The notes under the pieces are model-generated. The model ran no database searches. It was not told the origin of the DNA and was given only the letters and a program-made list of their open reading frames with translations. Below, piece by piece: positions 26,845 to 35,371 of a DNA stretch of 64,000 nucleotides; the stretch's first letter is position 1; each line of letters opens with the position of its first letter. This DNA comes from CAIWHR01 sp963708855 (GTDB lineage Bacteria > Pseudomonadota > Gammaproteobacteria > Burkholderiales > Casimicrobiaceae). Location of the stretch: the NCBI GenBank assembly GCA_963708855.1, contig CAVPUM010000002.1, positions 30,619 to 94,618 of the forward strand, read 5' to 3'. Made by a program: the position numbers and the translations under genes.

Positions 26845-27374
26845 ACCTCGCGCAACGGCACGACAACCGGCTGCTCCTGGCGAAGCTCTTCGTCGTCGTC
26901 ATCGCGATGTTCGGCTTCGGCTACGCGCTCGTGCCGTTCTACGAGAAGATTTGCGAGGTCACCGGCCTGCGCAACATCGCGCAGGCCGATACGGTGCAGA
27001 ACACCCAGATCGACGCGTCGCGCGCCGTGCGCATCGAGTTCGACTCCAACATCCGCAAGCTGCCGTGGCAATTCCGCGCATTGACTCCGGTGGTCGACGT
27101 GCATCCCGGCGAGCTGCGGCACGTGATGTTCGAAATCGTCAACGTGACCGACCGGGTGATGACCGGCCAGGCGATTCCGAGCTATGGACCGCCAAATGCG
27201 GCGCAGTACTTCCGCAAGCTCGAGTGCTTCTGCTTCTCCCGGCAGACCCTGCAGCCAGGGGAACGGCGGCAGATGCCGGTCGTGTTCGTCGTCGATGCGG
27301 CGCTGCCGGCGGATGTCGCGACGATAACGCTGTCGTACACGTTTTTCGAGGTCGAGGGAGCAGGCAAGTCCTGA
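26841..27374 (+). CDS. ctaG: Cytochrome c oxidase assembly protein CtaG (Cox11)
   Basis: A membrane-anchored copper chaperone that delivers copper to CuB of subunit I. The 177-residue protein has one N-terminal helix (LLLAKLFVVVIAMFGFGYALVPFY, about residues 11-34), then the beta-sandwich domain with VRIEFDSNIRKLPWQFRAL, the copper-binding LECFCFSRQTL motif (CFC) and MPVVFVVD. It fits the family length. The start overlaps the small protein's stop. Confidence 0.93.
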   Translation: MNLAQRHDNRLLLAKLFVVVIAMFGFGYALVPFYEKICEVTGLRNIAQADTVQNTQIDASRAVRIEFDSNIRKLPWQFRALTPVVDVHPGELRHVMFEIVNVTDRVMTGQAIPSYGPPNAAQYFRKLECFCFSRQTLQPGERRQMPVVFVVDAALPADVATITLSYTFFEVEGAGKS

Positions 27375-27431
27375 TCAACGGGGCGGGTGCGTTTCGTCTG
27401 CGCCCGCCGGTTCAACGAGAGGTTTCCAGCG

Positions 27432-28292
27432 ATGAGCGCAGCACAGACCGGCGCCAAACCGTATTACTTCGTACCACAGCCCTCGTACTGGCCGCTCGTC
27501 GGTTCCGTCGCACTGCTCCTGCTCGGCATGGGGGCGGCCTTCTGGATGAACAGCGTCGCCGCCGGGGCTTGGATGGTGGCGGCCGGCTTCGCCGTCCTGG
27601 TCGTGATGCTGTTCGGGTGGTTCGGCACCGTGATCCGCGAATCCGAGGCGCGTCTTTACAACAAGAAGGTGGATGCATCGTTCCGCTGGAGCATGAGCTG
27701 GTTCATCTTCTCCGAGGTGATGTTCTTCGCCGCGTTCTTCGGCGCGCTGTTCTACATCCGCAGCCTCTCGGTGCCGGATCTCGGCAGCCTGACGTCGAAG
27801 CTGCTCTGGCCCGATTACACGGCGGACTGGCCGACGGTGGGCCCGTACATCAAGGAGCCGTTCACGCCGATGGGGGCGATCGGGATCCCGCTGCTCAACA
27901 CCATCATCCTGCTCAGTTCAGGCTTCACGCTGACCGTCGCCCACCATGCGCTCAAGGCCGGTCACCGCGGTGCGCTCAAGCTCTGGCTGTTCGCGACCAT
28001 CGCGCTGGGATTCACGTTCATCGGCTTCCAGGCCTACGAATACTTCCACGCGTACAGCGCGCTCAATCTCAAGCTGTCGACCGGCGTCTACGGCTCGACG
28101 TTCTTCATGCTGACGGGGTTCCATGGCGCGCACGTGACCATCGGCGCGATCATGCTGTCGGTGATGCTTGCGCGCGCGATCAAGGGTCACTTCGACAACG
28201 AGCACCACTTCGCGTTCGAGGCGGCGGCGTGGTACTGGCACTTCGTCGACGTCGTCTGGCTGCTCCTGTTCGTGCTCGTCTACTGGCTCTGA
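27432..28292 (+). CDS. ctaE: Cytochrome c oxidase subunit III
   Basis: A 286-residue subunit III with seven predicted helices. Landmarks are YYFVPQPSYWPLVGSVALLL, MSWFIFSEVMFFAAFFGALFYIR, GFTFIGFQAYEYFHAY, FFMLTGFHGAHVTIGAIMLSV and WYWHFVDVVWLLLFVLVYWL. It is the A-type subunit III expected for this operon. A 57-base gap separates it from ctaG. The convergent DUF2909 gene begins at 28365. Confidence 0.94.
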   Translation: MSAAQTGAKPYYFVPQPSYWPLVGSVALLLLGMGAAFWMNSVAAGAWMVAAGFAVLVVMLFGWFGTVIRESEARLYNKKVDASFRWSMSWFIFSEVMFFAAFFGALFYIRSLSVPDLGSLTSKLLWPDYTADWPTVGPYIKEPFTPMGAIGIPLLNTIILLSSGFTLTVAHHALKAGHRGALKLWLFATIALGFTFIGFQAYEYFHAYSALNLKLSTGVYGSTFFMLTGFHGAHVTIGAIMLSVMLARAIKGHFDNEHHFAFEAAAWYWHFVDVVWLLLFVLVYWL

Positions 28293-28319
28293 CGGGGCCG
28301 CGCCTGCGGGGGGCAAAGT

Positions 28320-28340
28320 CCGCGCGGGCAACTCGCGCGG
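28320..28340. terminator. Hairpin between ctaE and the convergent DUF2909 gene
   Basis: A perfect 7-bp GC-rich stem (28320-28326 and 28334-28340) with a 7-base loop and no T-run. It could stop transcription from either side or be a structural accident; no poly-T supports a classic Rho-independent terminator. Confidence 0.3.
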
Positions 28341-28364
28341 CGGTGCGGACGTACCAGGAAGGAT

Positions 28365-28565
28365 TCAGCGCAGGCCGCCCGGGGAGATCCATCCGAGCTT
28401 GTAGGAGGCGACCAGCAACACGACGAGCGCGGCGGACAGCGCCACGCGGATCCCCAGGGCCCTGACCATGCGCGTACCCTGGCCGCGGTCGTGATAGAGA
28501 TAGTAGAGCGCCGAGAACAGGCTCGCGATGACCGCCACGAGGCCCGCGATGACGATGATCTTCAT
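28365..28565 (-). CDS. DUF2909-like twin-helix membrane protein
   Basis: A 66-residue protein, MKIIVIAGLVAVIASLFSALYYLYHDRGQG then MVRALGIRVALSAALVVLLVASYKLGWISPGG. It has two membrane helices joined by a short charged loop, the layout of DUF2909. A gene of this family is often found between ctaE and surF1 in betaproteobacteria. The start at 28565 is preferred to 28586 because it gives the typical MKIIVI N-terminus. The role is unknown; conservation of position suggests oxidase assembly or modulation. Confidence 0.78.
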   Translation of the reverse strand: MKIIVIAGLVAVIASLFSALYYLYHDRGQGTRMVRALGIRVALSAALVVLLVASYKLGWISPGGLR

Positions 28566-28595
28566 GCCGCTCTGTCCACCGGCCAAGTGTAGAGG

Positions 28596-29381
28596 ATGCG
28601 GCCGTCGATGCCAAACCGGCTGAGCACCGTCGACCGATACGTGCCGGCGGCGTCAGTCGCGCGGAGATCTCGCCCGCGCCTCGTACCCACGCTCGCGGCG
28701 ATCGCCTCGGTCGCGGCGTGTGTCGCGGCCGGCAACTGGCAGCAGGGCCGGATGCATGCGAAGGAAGCCCTGCGCGCACAGTACGACGCGGCGACGACAG
28801 CGGCGCCGGTCGCGCTCGCCAGCCTGTCAGCCGCCGCGGATTGGGCGTCGCTGCGCTACCGGCCCGTCGCGGCGACCGGCACCTACCAGGCGGAGCGGCA
28901 GATCTTCATCGACAACAAGGTGGCCGCCGGACGCGCGGGCTTTCACGTCGTGACGCCGCTCTCGCTCCCCGACGGCCGTGTCGTGCTGGTCAATCGCGGC
29001 TGGATCGCGCAGAAGGCCTCGCGGGCGGCGTTGCCGGATGTGCCGCCGCCGCCGGGCACGGTGACGGTACAGGGGCGGATTGCGATTCCGGCCACGGGCT
29101 ATCTCGAGCTGCAACCGGAAGCGACGAGTGGCGTGATCCGGCAGAACCTCGACCCAGCCCGATTTGCCGCGACGACGGGTCTGGCCGTATTGCCGGCGGT
29201 GATCGAGGCGACCGCCGCGCCCACGCCCGACGACGGGCTTGTCCGCGACTGGCCGGCGCCGGATTTCGGAATCGAAACGCATCGGATCTACATGGTGCAG
29301 TGGTACGCGTTTGCGCTGCTCGCCGCCGGTCTGTGGCTCTGGTTCCATCGCCCGCGGGCCGCCGGGAAAGAATATGGTTGA
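28596..29381 (+). CDS. surF1: SURF1 family oxidase assembly protein
   Basis: A 261-residue protein with two membrane helices at the ends (about 27-45 and 236-254) flanking a periplasmic domain. It has the SURF1 hallmarks GNWQQGRMHAKEALRAQYD, WASLRYRPVAATGTYQAERQIFIDNK, GFHVVTPLSLPDGRVVLVNRGWI and IYMVQWYAFALLAAGLWLWF. SURF1 assists haem a insertion into subunit I. Its stop overlaps the start of the next gene. It is divergent from the DUF2909 gene. Confidence 0.92.
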   Translation: MRPSMPNRLSTVDRYVPAASVARRSRPRLVPTLAAIASVAACVAAGNWQQGRMHAKEALRAQYDAATTAAPVALASLSAAADWASLRYRPVAATGTYQAERQIFIDNKVAAGRAGFHVVTPLSLPDGRVVLVNRGWIAQKASRAALPDVPPPPGTVTVQGRIAIPATGYLELQPEATSGVIRQNLDPARFAATTGLAVLPAVIEATAAPTPDDGLVRDWPAPDFGIETHRIYMVQWYAFALLAAGLWLWFHRPRAAGKEYG

Positions 29382-29961
29382 AGGAACTGCACCGATGGCG
29401 CCGCGCCCGCGCGCGGAGGGCGGACGACGCACGCTGCTGCTGATCGCCGCGGTCACGGTCGCGCCCGTCATCGCGTCCTACACCGCGTATTACTTTTTTC
29501 CGCGCCCGCCTGCGGCGAATTACGGAACCCTGCTGCCGACCGCACCGGTCACGGGCATCGAGGGGACGCGGCCCGACGGATCGAAGTTTCGCCTGGAGGA
29601 TCTGCGCGGGCGCTGGGTGCTGGTCGCGCACGGGCGCGGTGACTGCGATGCCGTCTGCGAGCACAAACTATATGCGACGCGGCAGGCGCGCACGATGCAG
29701 GGCAAGGAGCAGGACCGCGTCGTCCGTGCCTGGCTCGTTCTGGGTGACGCCGAGCCTCCGGCCGCGTTGCTCGCGCAGCACCCGGGCCTCGTCGTCGTCC
29801 GGGTGCCCGAATCCGTGCCCGCGCGATTTCCCGGCGGCGCGGACCCGCTCTACCTGGTCGACCCGCTCGGCAATCTGGTGCTGCGCTACCCGGACGATCC
29901 GGACATCAAGGGAATCGCCAAGGACCTGACACGCCTGCTCAAGGCGTCGCGCATCGGTTGA
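29374..29961 (+). CDS. Membrane-anchored thioredoxin-like/SCO-like protein
   Basis: A 195-residue protein with a single helix (about residues 18-38) and a thioredoxin-like domain: LPTAPVTGIEGTRPDGSKFRLEDLRGRWVLVAHGRGDCDAVCEHKLYATRQ. The CDAVCEH motif has a CxxxC pair and nearby His like SCO proteins, but the spacing to other metal ligands is not clear. A protein like this often follows surF1 in betaproteobacteria, ahead of ctaA. Here no ctaA follows; ctaB comes next. It may help copper or thiol handling at the oxidase. Confidence 0.7.
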   Translation: MVEGTAPMAPRPRAEGGRRTLLLIAAVTVAPVIASYTAYYFFPRPPAANYGTLLPTAPVTGIEGTRPDGSKFRLEDLRGRWVLVAHGRGDCDAVCEHKLYATRQARTMQGKEQDRVVRAWLVLGDAEPPAALLAQHPGLVVVRVPESVPARFPGGADPLYLVDPLGNLVLRYPDDPDIKGIAKDLTRLLKASRIG

Positions 29962-30056
29962 GGGGCGAACCTGCCCGGTGGATGGTAAGATAATTCCCCC
30001 GATTCGCCGCCCCGGCCTCTGACCTCGCCGGCCGCCCATCACGCCAATCGCTGCCT

Positions 30057-30938
30057 GTGACGACGCTCGCCCTTGCCGAGAACCGGCTGAAACACTTTCT
30101 CGCGCTGACGAAGCCGCGGGTGGTGTCGCTGATCGTCTTCTGCGCGGTCATCGGCATGTTCCTCGCGACGCCGGGACTGCCGCCGGCGGACGTCGTGTTC
30201 TTCGCCACGATCGGCATCGCGCTCGTGGCCGGTGCGGCCGCGGCGTTCAATTGCCTGGTCGAGCAGAAGGTCGACGCGCTGATGGCGCGCACGCGCCGGC
30301 GGCCGCTGCCCAGCGGCGAGCTGACGTCGCTCCCGACGCTCGCCTTCGCCGGCATCGTCGGCGGACTCGGGCTCGTGCTGCTGCACGCATACGTCAACGC
30401 GCTGACGATGTGGCTGACGCTCGCGACCTTCGTCGGCTACGCCGTCGTGTACACGGTGCTGCTGAAGCCCGCCACGCCGCAGAACATCGTGATCGGCGGC
30501 GCGTCGGGCGCGATGCCGCCGGTGCTGGGCTGGGCCGCCGTGACCGGCGACGTCGGGCCGGAGCCGCTGATCCTGTTCCTGATCATCTTCGTCTGGACGC
30601 CGCCGCACTTCTGGTCGCTCGCGCTCTACCGCGTCAAGGACTACGCGAACGCCGGGCTCCCGATGCTGCCGGTGACCCACGGCCGGCGCTACACGCAGCT
30701 GCAGATCGTGCTCTACACCTGCGCGCTCGTCGCGGTGACGCTGCTGCCCTACGCGATCCGCATGAGCGGGGAGCTCTACCTCGTCGCCGCGCTCGCGCTC
30801 GGCGGCGTGTTCCTGCTGTATGCGGTGCAGCTGTACCGCGACTACAGCGACCTCCTCGCGCGCGCGACGTTCAAGTACTCGATCTGGTATCTCGCGGCGC
30901 TGTTCTCGGCGCTGCTGATCGACCACTACTGGCGCTGA
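30057..30938 (+). CDS. ctaB: Protohaem IX farnesyltransferase (haem O synthase)
   Basis: CtaB attaches a farnesyl group to haem b to give haem O. The 293-residue UbiA-type membrane protein (GTG start) has the prenyl-diphosphate motif AAAFNCLVEQKVDALMARTRRRPLPSG, VLLKPATPQNIVIGGASGAMPPVLGW and TPPHFWSLALYRVKDYANAGLPMLPV. The adjacent gene for haem A synthase (ctaA) that normally sits near ctaB is absent. The stop overlaps the sco start. Confidence 0.95.
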   Translation: MTTLALAENRLKHFLALTKPRVVSLIVFCAVIGMFLATPGLPPADVVFFATIGIALVAGAAAAFNCLVEQKVDALMARTRRRPLPSGELTSLPTLAFAGIVGGLGLVLLHAYVNALTMWLTLATFVGYAVVYTVLLKPATPQNIVIGGASGAMPPVLGWAAVTGDVGPEPLILFLIIFVWTPPHFWSLALYRVKDYANAGLPMLPVTHGRRYTQLQIVLYTCALVAVTLLPYAIRMSGELYLVAALALGGVFLLYAVQLYRDYSDLLARATFKYSIWYLAALFSALLIDHYWR

Positions 30939-31537
30939 TGCGCATGGTGACGAAAGTCGCGATCCTTCTGGTCGCGCTGACGCTGGCGCTTGCCGGCTGC
31001 GGCCCGGACGGACCTCAGTTCAAGGCTTCCGACGTCACCGGAACGGCGTTCGGCCGCGATTTCGCGCTCACGGACCACACCGGCAAGCCGCGCACGCTGG
31101 CGGATTTCCGCGGCAAGATCGTCGTGCTGTTCTTCGGCTACACGCAGTGCCCCGACGTCTGCCCGACGACGCTTTCCACGCTGGCCGACGCGATGCGGCG
31201 CCTGGGCCCGGACGCGGCCCGGGTGCAGGTGCTGTTCGTGACGGTCGATCCGGAGCGCGATACGGCGGAACTCCTGTCGCACTACGTGCCTGCCTTCGAC
31301 CCGTCGTTCCTGGGTCTGTGGGGCGATGCCGACGCGACCGCCCGCACGGCGAAGGAATTCAAGATCCTCTACCAGAAGCAGCCGGGCAGGACGCCCGAAA
31401 CCTATACGATGGATCACTCGGCCGGATCGTTCGTGTTCGATGCCGAGGGCCGCCTGCGCCTGTACGTCGGGCACGGGCAGGACGCCGAGTTCTTCGCGCA
31501 CGACATCCGCGAATTGCTGCGCACCGCGAAATCGTAG
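30938..31537 (+). CDS. sco: SCO1/SenC-type copper chaperone lipoprotein
   Basis: A 199-residue lipoprotein whose lipobox reads LALAGC around residue 20. The thioredoxin fold has GKIVVLFFGYTQCPDVCPTTL with the CPDVC metal-binding cysteines, VTVDPERDT and the partner histidine in YTMDHSAGSF. SCO proteins deliver copper to the CuA site in subunit II. It is the last gene of the second oxidase operon. Confidence 0.94.
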   Translation: MRMVTKVAILLVALTLALAGCGPDGPQFKASDVTGTAFGRDFALTDHTGKPRTLADFRGKIVVLFFGYTQCPDVCPTTLSTLADAMRRLGPDAARVQVLFVTVDPERDTAELLSHYVPAFDPSFLGLWGDADATARTAKEFKILYQKQPGRTPETYTMDHSAGSFVFDAEGRLRLYVGHGQDAEFFAHDIRELLRTAKS

Positions 31538-31576
31538 CCAATCCGCCGCCGTCGCGCGCGCGACCCTTCGCCGAGC

Positions 31577-31981
31577 TCAGCCGGCCTTTCTGCACTCGAT
31601 CAGCTCGATCTTGTAGCCGTCGGGGTCCTGGACGAACGCTATGACGCTCGTGCCGCCCTTCACCGGGCCCGCTTCGCGCGTCACGGTGCCGCCGAAGCTT
31701 GCCGCGGCGGCGCGCACCGCGGCGCAGGTCGCCGCCGCGTCGTCCACCTCGATGGCGAGGTGACCGAATCCGGTGCCGAGGTCGTAGGCGCGGACGCCGT
31801 AGTTGTACGTGAGCTCGACCACCGCGCCGCGCGATTCGTCGCCGTAGCCGACGAAGGCCAGCGTGTACTTCTGCTCGGGCCGGTCGGTCGTGCGCAGAAG
31901 CTGCATGCCGAGGACACGGGTGTAGAAGTCGACCGCGCGCTGGAGATCGCCCACGCGCAGCATCGTGTGCAGCATTCGCAT
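31577..31981 (-). CDS. gloA: Lactoylglutathione lyase (glyoxalase I)
   Basis: A 134-residue vicinal-oxygen-chelate enzyme that turns the methylglyoxal-glutathione adduct into S-lactoylglutathione. Metal ligands are visible: His5 in MRMLHTMLRV, Glu in VVELTYNYG, His in GFGHLAIEVDD and Glu in PDGYKIELIE. The length is right for GloA. It is convergent with sco, with 39 bases between. Confidence 0.95.
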   Translation of the reverse strand: MRMLHTMLRVGDLQRAVDFYTRVLGMQLLRTTDRPEQKYTLAFVGYGDESRGAVVELTYNYGVRAYDLGTGFGHLAIEVDDAAATCAAVRAAAASFGGTVTREAGPVKGGTSVIAFVQDPDGYKIELIECRKAG

Positions 31982-32003
31982 TTGTCAGCCCTCCATGAAT
32001 GCT

Positions 32004-32168
32004 TCAGAACTCGGCGAGCTCGAAGTCTTCCTTGCGCGCCCCGCATTCGGGGCAGGTCCAGTTCGGCGGCACGTCCTCCCACTTCGTTCCCGGCGGGATG
32101 CCTTCGTCGGGAGCGCCGGCCGCCTCGTCGTAGATCCAGCCGCAGATGAGGCACATGTATTTTTTCAT
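32004..32168 (-). CDS. Rubredoxin
   Basis: A 54-residue iron protein with the two CxxCG knuckles: MCLICGWIYDEAAG and WTCPECGARKEDFEL. It is a small electron carrier. Rubredoxin is divergent from thiD, with a 103-base gap, an arrangement often seen in betaproteobacteria ahead of thiD-thiE-hemL. The gene is too short for standard gene-length cutoffs but the motif is unmistakable. Confidence 0.94.
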   Translation of the reverse strand: MKKYMCLICGWIYDEAAGAPDEGIPPGTKWEDVPPNWTCPECGARKEDFELAEF

Positions 32169-32271
32169 GGGGAAAGGGTCGTTGGAGTAAAATCCCGCAA
32201 TTCTAGCAAGCGCGCCGCGCATCGCGCGACTGCTGCGGCTACATTCGCTTCGAACCAACAGCCGCCCATCC

Positions 32272-33147
32272 ATGCCCGCCGACACCGGACCCGCGTTTCC
32301 TCCCATCGTGCTGACGTTCGCCGCGTCGGATCCGTCGAGCGGCGCCGGCCTGCAGGCCGACCTGCTGACCTGCGCGAGCATGGGCTGCCACCCTCTGTCG
32401 GTGGTGACGGCGATCACGGTGCAGGACACGCGCGGCGTCGAGGGCGTGCTGGCGTTGGACGCCGAATGGGTGGCCGACCAGGCGCGCTGCCTGCTCGAGG
32501 ACATGCCGGTGGATGCGTTCAAGATCGGCGTGCTGGGGAGCGTCGAGAGCATTGCCGCCGTCGCGGAGATCGTTGCCGACTATCCCGACGTCCCGCTGGT
32601 GTTCGACCCCGTGCTGACGTCGGGCCGCGGCGACGAATTCGCGTCGGACGAGATGATCGACGCGATCCGCGAACTGCTGCTGCCGCACACCACGATCCTG
32701 ACGCCGAACAGCATCGAGGCGCGAAGGCTCGCCGACGCCGAGGACGACGACGCGCCGCTTGCCGTCTGCGCCGAGCGGCTGATCGAGATGGGCGCGCAGT
32801 ACGTGCTCATCACCGGCACGCACGAGGCCACGCCGGAGGTCGTCAACACGCTGTACGCGAAAAACGGCATCGTGCGCAGCGACACCTGGGCCCGTTTGCC
32901 CGGCAGCTACCACGGCTCGGGTTGCACGCTGGCATCCGCCATTGCCGCCATGCTCGCCAACGGGCTCGACCTGCCCGACGCGGTGCGCGAGGCGCAGGAC
33001 TACGTGTGGCAGACGCTCAAGAGCGCGTACCGGCCGGGCATGGGCCAGTTCATTCCCGATCGGCTGTTCTGGGCGCGGGAGGACGCGGCCACGCCCGCGG
33101 ACGACACCGCAGCGCCGTCCGCTTCCGATGCGCGCAGCCGGCATTGA
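32272..33147 (+). CDS. thiD: Hydroxymethylpyrimidine/phosphomethylpyrimidine kinase
   Basis: ThiD phosphorylates HMP twice for thiamine synthesis. The 291-residue ribokinase-fold protein has VLTFAASDPSSGAGLQADLLT at the N-terminus, FKIGVLGS, VFDPVLTSGRG, TPNSIEARRL and the anion-hole GSYHGSGCTLASAIAA. About 20 residues of Ala-rich tail overlap the start of thiE. Confidence 0.94.
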   Translation: MPADTGPAFPPIVLTFAASDPSSGAGLQADLLTCASMGCHPLSVVTAITVQDTRGVEGVLALDAEWVADQARCLLEDMPVDAFKIGVLGSVESIAAVAEIVADYPDVPLVFDPVLTSGRGDEFASDEMIDAIRELLLPHTTILTPNSIEARRLADAEDDDAPLAVCAERLIEMGAQYVLITGTHEATPEVVNTLYAKNGIVRSDTWARLPGSYHGSGCTLASAIAAMLANGLDLPDAVREAQDYVWQTLKSAYRPGMGQFIPDRLFWAREDAATPADDTAAPSASDARSRH

Positions 33148-33809
33148 CGACACCGCTGTCGTCCGCCGCGCGCGCGCTCGGCGTCTGGTCGGGCTCTACG
33201 CGGTGACGCCGGATCTCGCCGACACGGCGGACCTCGTCGCACGCGTCGAAGCTGCGCTCGCGGGCGGCGCCGGGGCGATCCAGTACCGGAGCAAATGCGC
33301 CGATGCCGCGCTGCGGTCGAGGCAGGCCGAGGCGCTCGCCCGCATCACCATCGGAGCGCGGAGCGCTTTTCATCGTCAACGACGACGCCGCGCTCTGCGC
33401 CGCCGTGGGCGCCGATGGCGTCCACCTCGGCGAGACCGACGGCAGCGCCGCCGTCGCGCGGGAGATCGTCGGGCCCGAGCGCATCATCGGCGTTTCCTGT
33501 TACAACGATTTCGCGCTGGCCGAAGCCGCGGTCGCCGCCGGCGCGGACTACGTCGCGTTCGGCAGCTTCTACGCGTCGAGCGTGAAGCCCGAAGCGCGCC
33601 GCGCCGACGTCGCGCTGCTCGCGCGTGCCGGGGCGCTGGGCGTGCCGGTGGTCGCGATCGGTGGAATCACCGCGGCGAACGCGGGGAATCTGGAGCGCGC
33701 CGGAGCACAAGCGGTCGCCGTGATCTCGGCGGTGTTCGACGCGCCGGACGTGGAGGCCGCCGCGCGGGCGATTGCCGGACCGTGGGGCCGGTCGCGCGGG
33801 ACGGACTGA
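33128..33809 (+). CDS. thiE: Thiamine-phosphate synthase, one frameshift
   Basis: ThiE joins HMP pyrophosphate and thiazole phosphate. The first frame has RRLVGLYAVTPDLADTADLVARVEAALAGGAGAIQYRSK, and the second resumes with ERGALFIVNDDAALCAAVGADGVHLGETD, DYVAFGSFYASSVKPEA and VPVVAIGGITAANAGNLERAGAQAVAVISAVF. One extra base near 33345-33355 accounts for the break. Without it the length is about 226 residues, within family range. The gene overlaps the end of thiD and precedes hemL. Confidence 0.92.
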
Positions 33810-33877
33810 CAGCGCGGCGGCGCAGGACGGATCCGCCCAGCCGGATCACGAAACGAAACCTCACCATCGGGATGACC

Positions 33878-35158
33878 ATGAGTCGCAACGAGGAGCTTTT
33901 TGCCCGGGCCCAGCGCACGATTCCGGCCGGCGTCAACTCGCCCGTCCGCGCATTCCGGTCGGTCGGCGGCGCACCACGCTTTTTCACGCGCGGCGAGGGT
34001 GCCTGCCTGTGGGACGTCGACGGCAAGCGCTACATCGACTATGTCGGCTCCTGGGGGCCGGCGATCGTCGGCCATGCGCACCCGGCGGTGGTCCGCGCGG
34101 TCCAGGAGGCGGCGCGGCACGGGCTGTCGTTCGGCGCGCCGACGGAGATCGAAATCGAGATGGCGGAGACGCTGTGCCGCCTCCTTCCGTCACTGGAGAT
34201 GGTGCGCCTCGTCTCGTCGGGCACGGAAGCCACGATGACGGCCCTGCGGCTCGCGCGCGGCTTCACCGGGCGCAGCAAGATCGTCAAGTTCGAGGGCTGC
34301 TACCACGGGCACGGCGACAGCCTGCTGGTGAAGGCGGGGTCGGGTGCGCTGACCTTCGGGCAACCGTCGTCGGCCGGCGTGCCGCCGGCGATCGCCAACG
34401 AGACGATCGTGCTGCCGTACAACGACGTCGCGGCGGTGGAGGCCGCGTTCGCCGAGCGCGGAGGCGAGATCGCCTGCATCATCGTCGAGCCGATCGTCGG
34501 CAACATGAACCTCATCATGCCGCGCCCCGACTTTCTGCCCGGCCTGCGGTCGGTCTGCGACCGCTACGGAGCCGTGCTGATCTTCGACGAGGTGATGACG
34601 GGCTTTCGCGTGCACCCGCGCGGCGCGCAGGGCCTGTACGGCATCACGCCGGACCTCACCACGCTGGGCAAGGTGATCGGCGGCGGCATGCCGGTGGGCG
34701 CCTTCGGCGGCAAGCGCGCGATCATGGAGAGGATCGCGCCGCTCGGCCCGGTCTACCAGGCGGGGACGCTTTCCGGCAATCCGGTGGCGGTGGCCGCGGG
34801 CCTCGCGACGTTGCGCGAAATCGAGGCGCCCGGCTTCCATGACCGGCTGGCATCGGTGACGCAATCGCTCACCGATGGCCTGACGGCCGCGGCGCGGCGC
34901 GCCGGCGTGCCGTTCGCGGCGCAGTCTGCGGGCGGTATGTTCGGCCTCTATTTCGCGCCCGCGGTCCCCGACACCTTCGACGCGGTGATGGCGTGCGACA
35001 AGGAGCGGTTCAACCGCTTCTTTCACGCGATGCTGGAGGCCGGCGTGTATTTCGCGCCTTCCGCCTTCGAGGCGGGATTCGTCAGCGCAGCGCATTCCGC
35101 CGCCGACATCGCGGCGACGGTGGCACACGCTGAAAAGGCGTTCGCCGCGATTCGCTGA
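33878..35158 (+). CDS. hemL: Glutamate-1-semialdehyde 2,1-aminomutase
   Basis: HemL moves the amino group to give 5-aminolevulinate, the first tetrapyrrole precursor. The 426-residue PLP enzyme has NSPVRAFRSVGGAPRFFTRGEG, SWGPAIVGHAHPAVV, SSGTEATMTALRLARG, LIFDEVMTGFRV (PLP Asp) and the Schiff-base lysine in LTTLGKVIGGGMPVGAFGG. ATG 33878 gives the standard MSRNEELF start; an ATG two codons earlier is also possible. Confidence 0.95.
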   Translation: MSRNEELFARAQRTIPAGVNSPVRAFRSVGGAPRFFTRGEGACLWDVDGKRYIDYVGSWGPAIVGHAHPAVVRAVQEAARHGLSFGAPTEIEIEMAETLCRLLPSLEMVRLVSSGTEATMTALRLARGFTGRSKIVKFEGCYHGHGDSLLVKAGSGALTFGQPSSAGVPPAIANETIVLPYNDVAAVEAAFAERGGEIACIIVEPIVGNMNLIMPRPDFLPGLRSVCDRYGAVLIFDEVMTGFRVHPRGAQGLYGITPDLTTLGKVIGGGMPVGAFGGKRAIMERIAPLGPVYQAGTLSGNPVAVAAGLATLREIEAPGFHDRLASVTQSLTDGLTAAARRAGVPFAAQSAGGMFGLYFAPAVPDTFDAVMACDKERFNRFFHAMLEAGVYFAPSAFEAGFVSAAHSAADIAATVAHAEKAFAAIR

Positions 35159-35347
35159 TGCGCGGGCACCCGGCTTGCGCGTGCGCGCGCCGGGCCGCAC
35201 CGACCACGGCACGCACGTCCGATTCCGTCGGGCGGCGGCGACGATCTCTCCCAAGACCGTCGGGCGATGGCGACAGATTGCCGGAGGAAACGCGCGCAAA
35301 GCCTTGATTCGTCCGGTGAAACGAGACGGGAGGCGAGGTCGCCGTGC

Positions 35348-35353
35348 TATCAT
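35348..35353 (+). promoter_or_regulatory. Possible extended -10 box upstream of gspE
   Basis: The sequence TGC-TATCAT matches an extended -10 (TGnTATNAT). A good -35 is absent, as is usual for such promoters. A GAGGA ribosome site 9 bases before GTG 35372 follows. The 213-base gap between hemL and gspE holds nothing else that I recognise. Confidence 0.35.
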
Positions 35354-35371
35354 CGACCGAGGATTTCTTGC

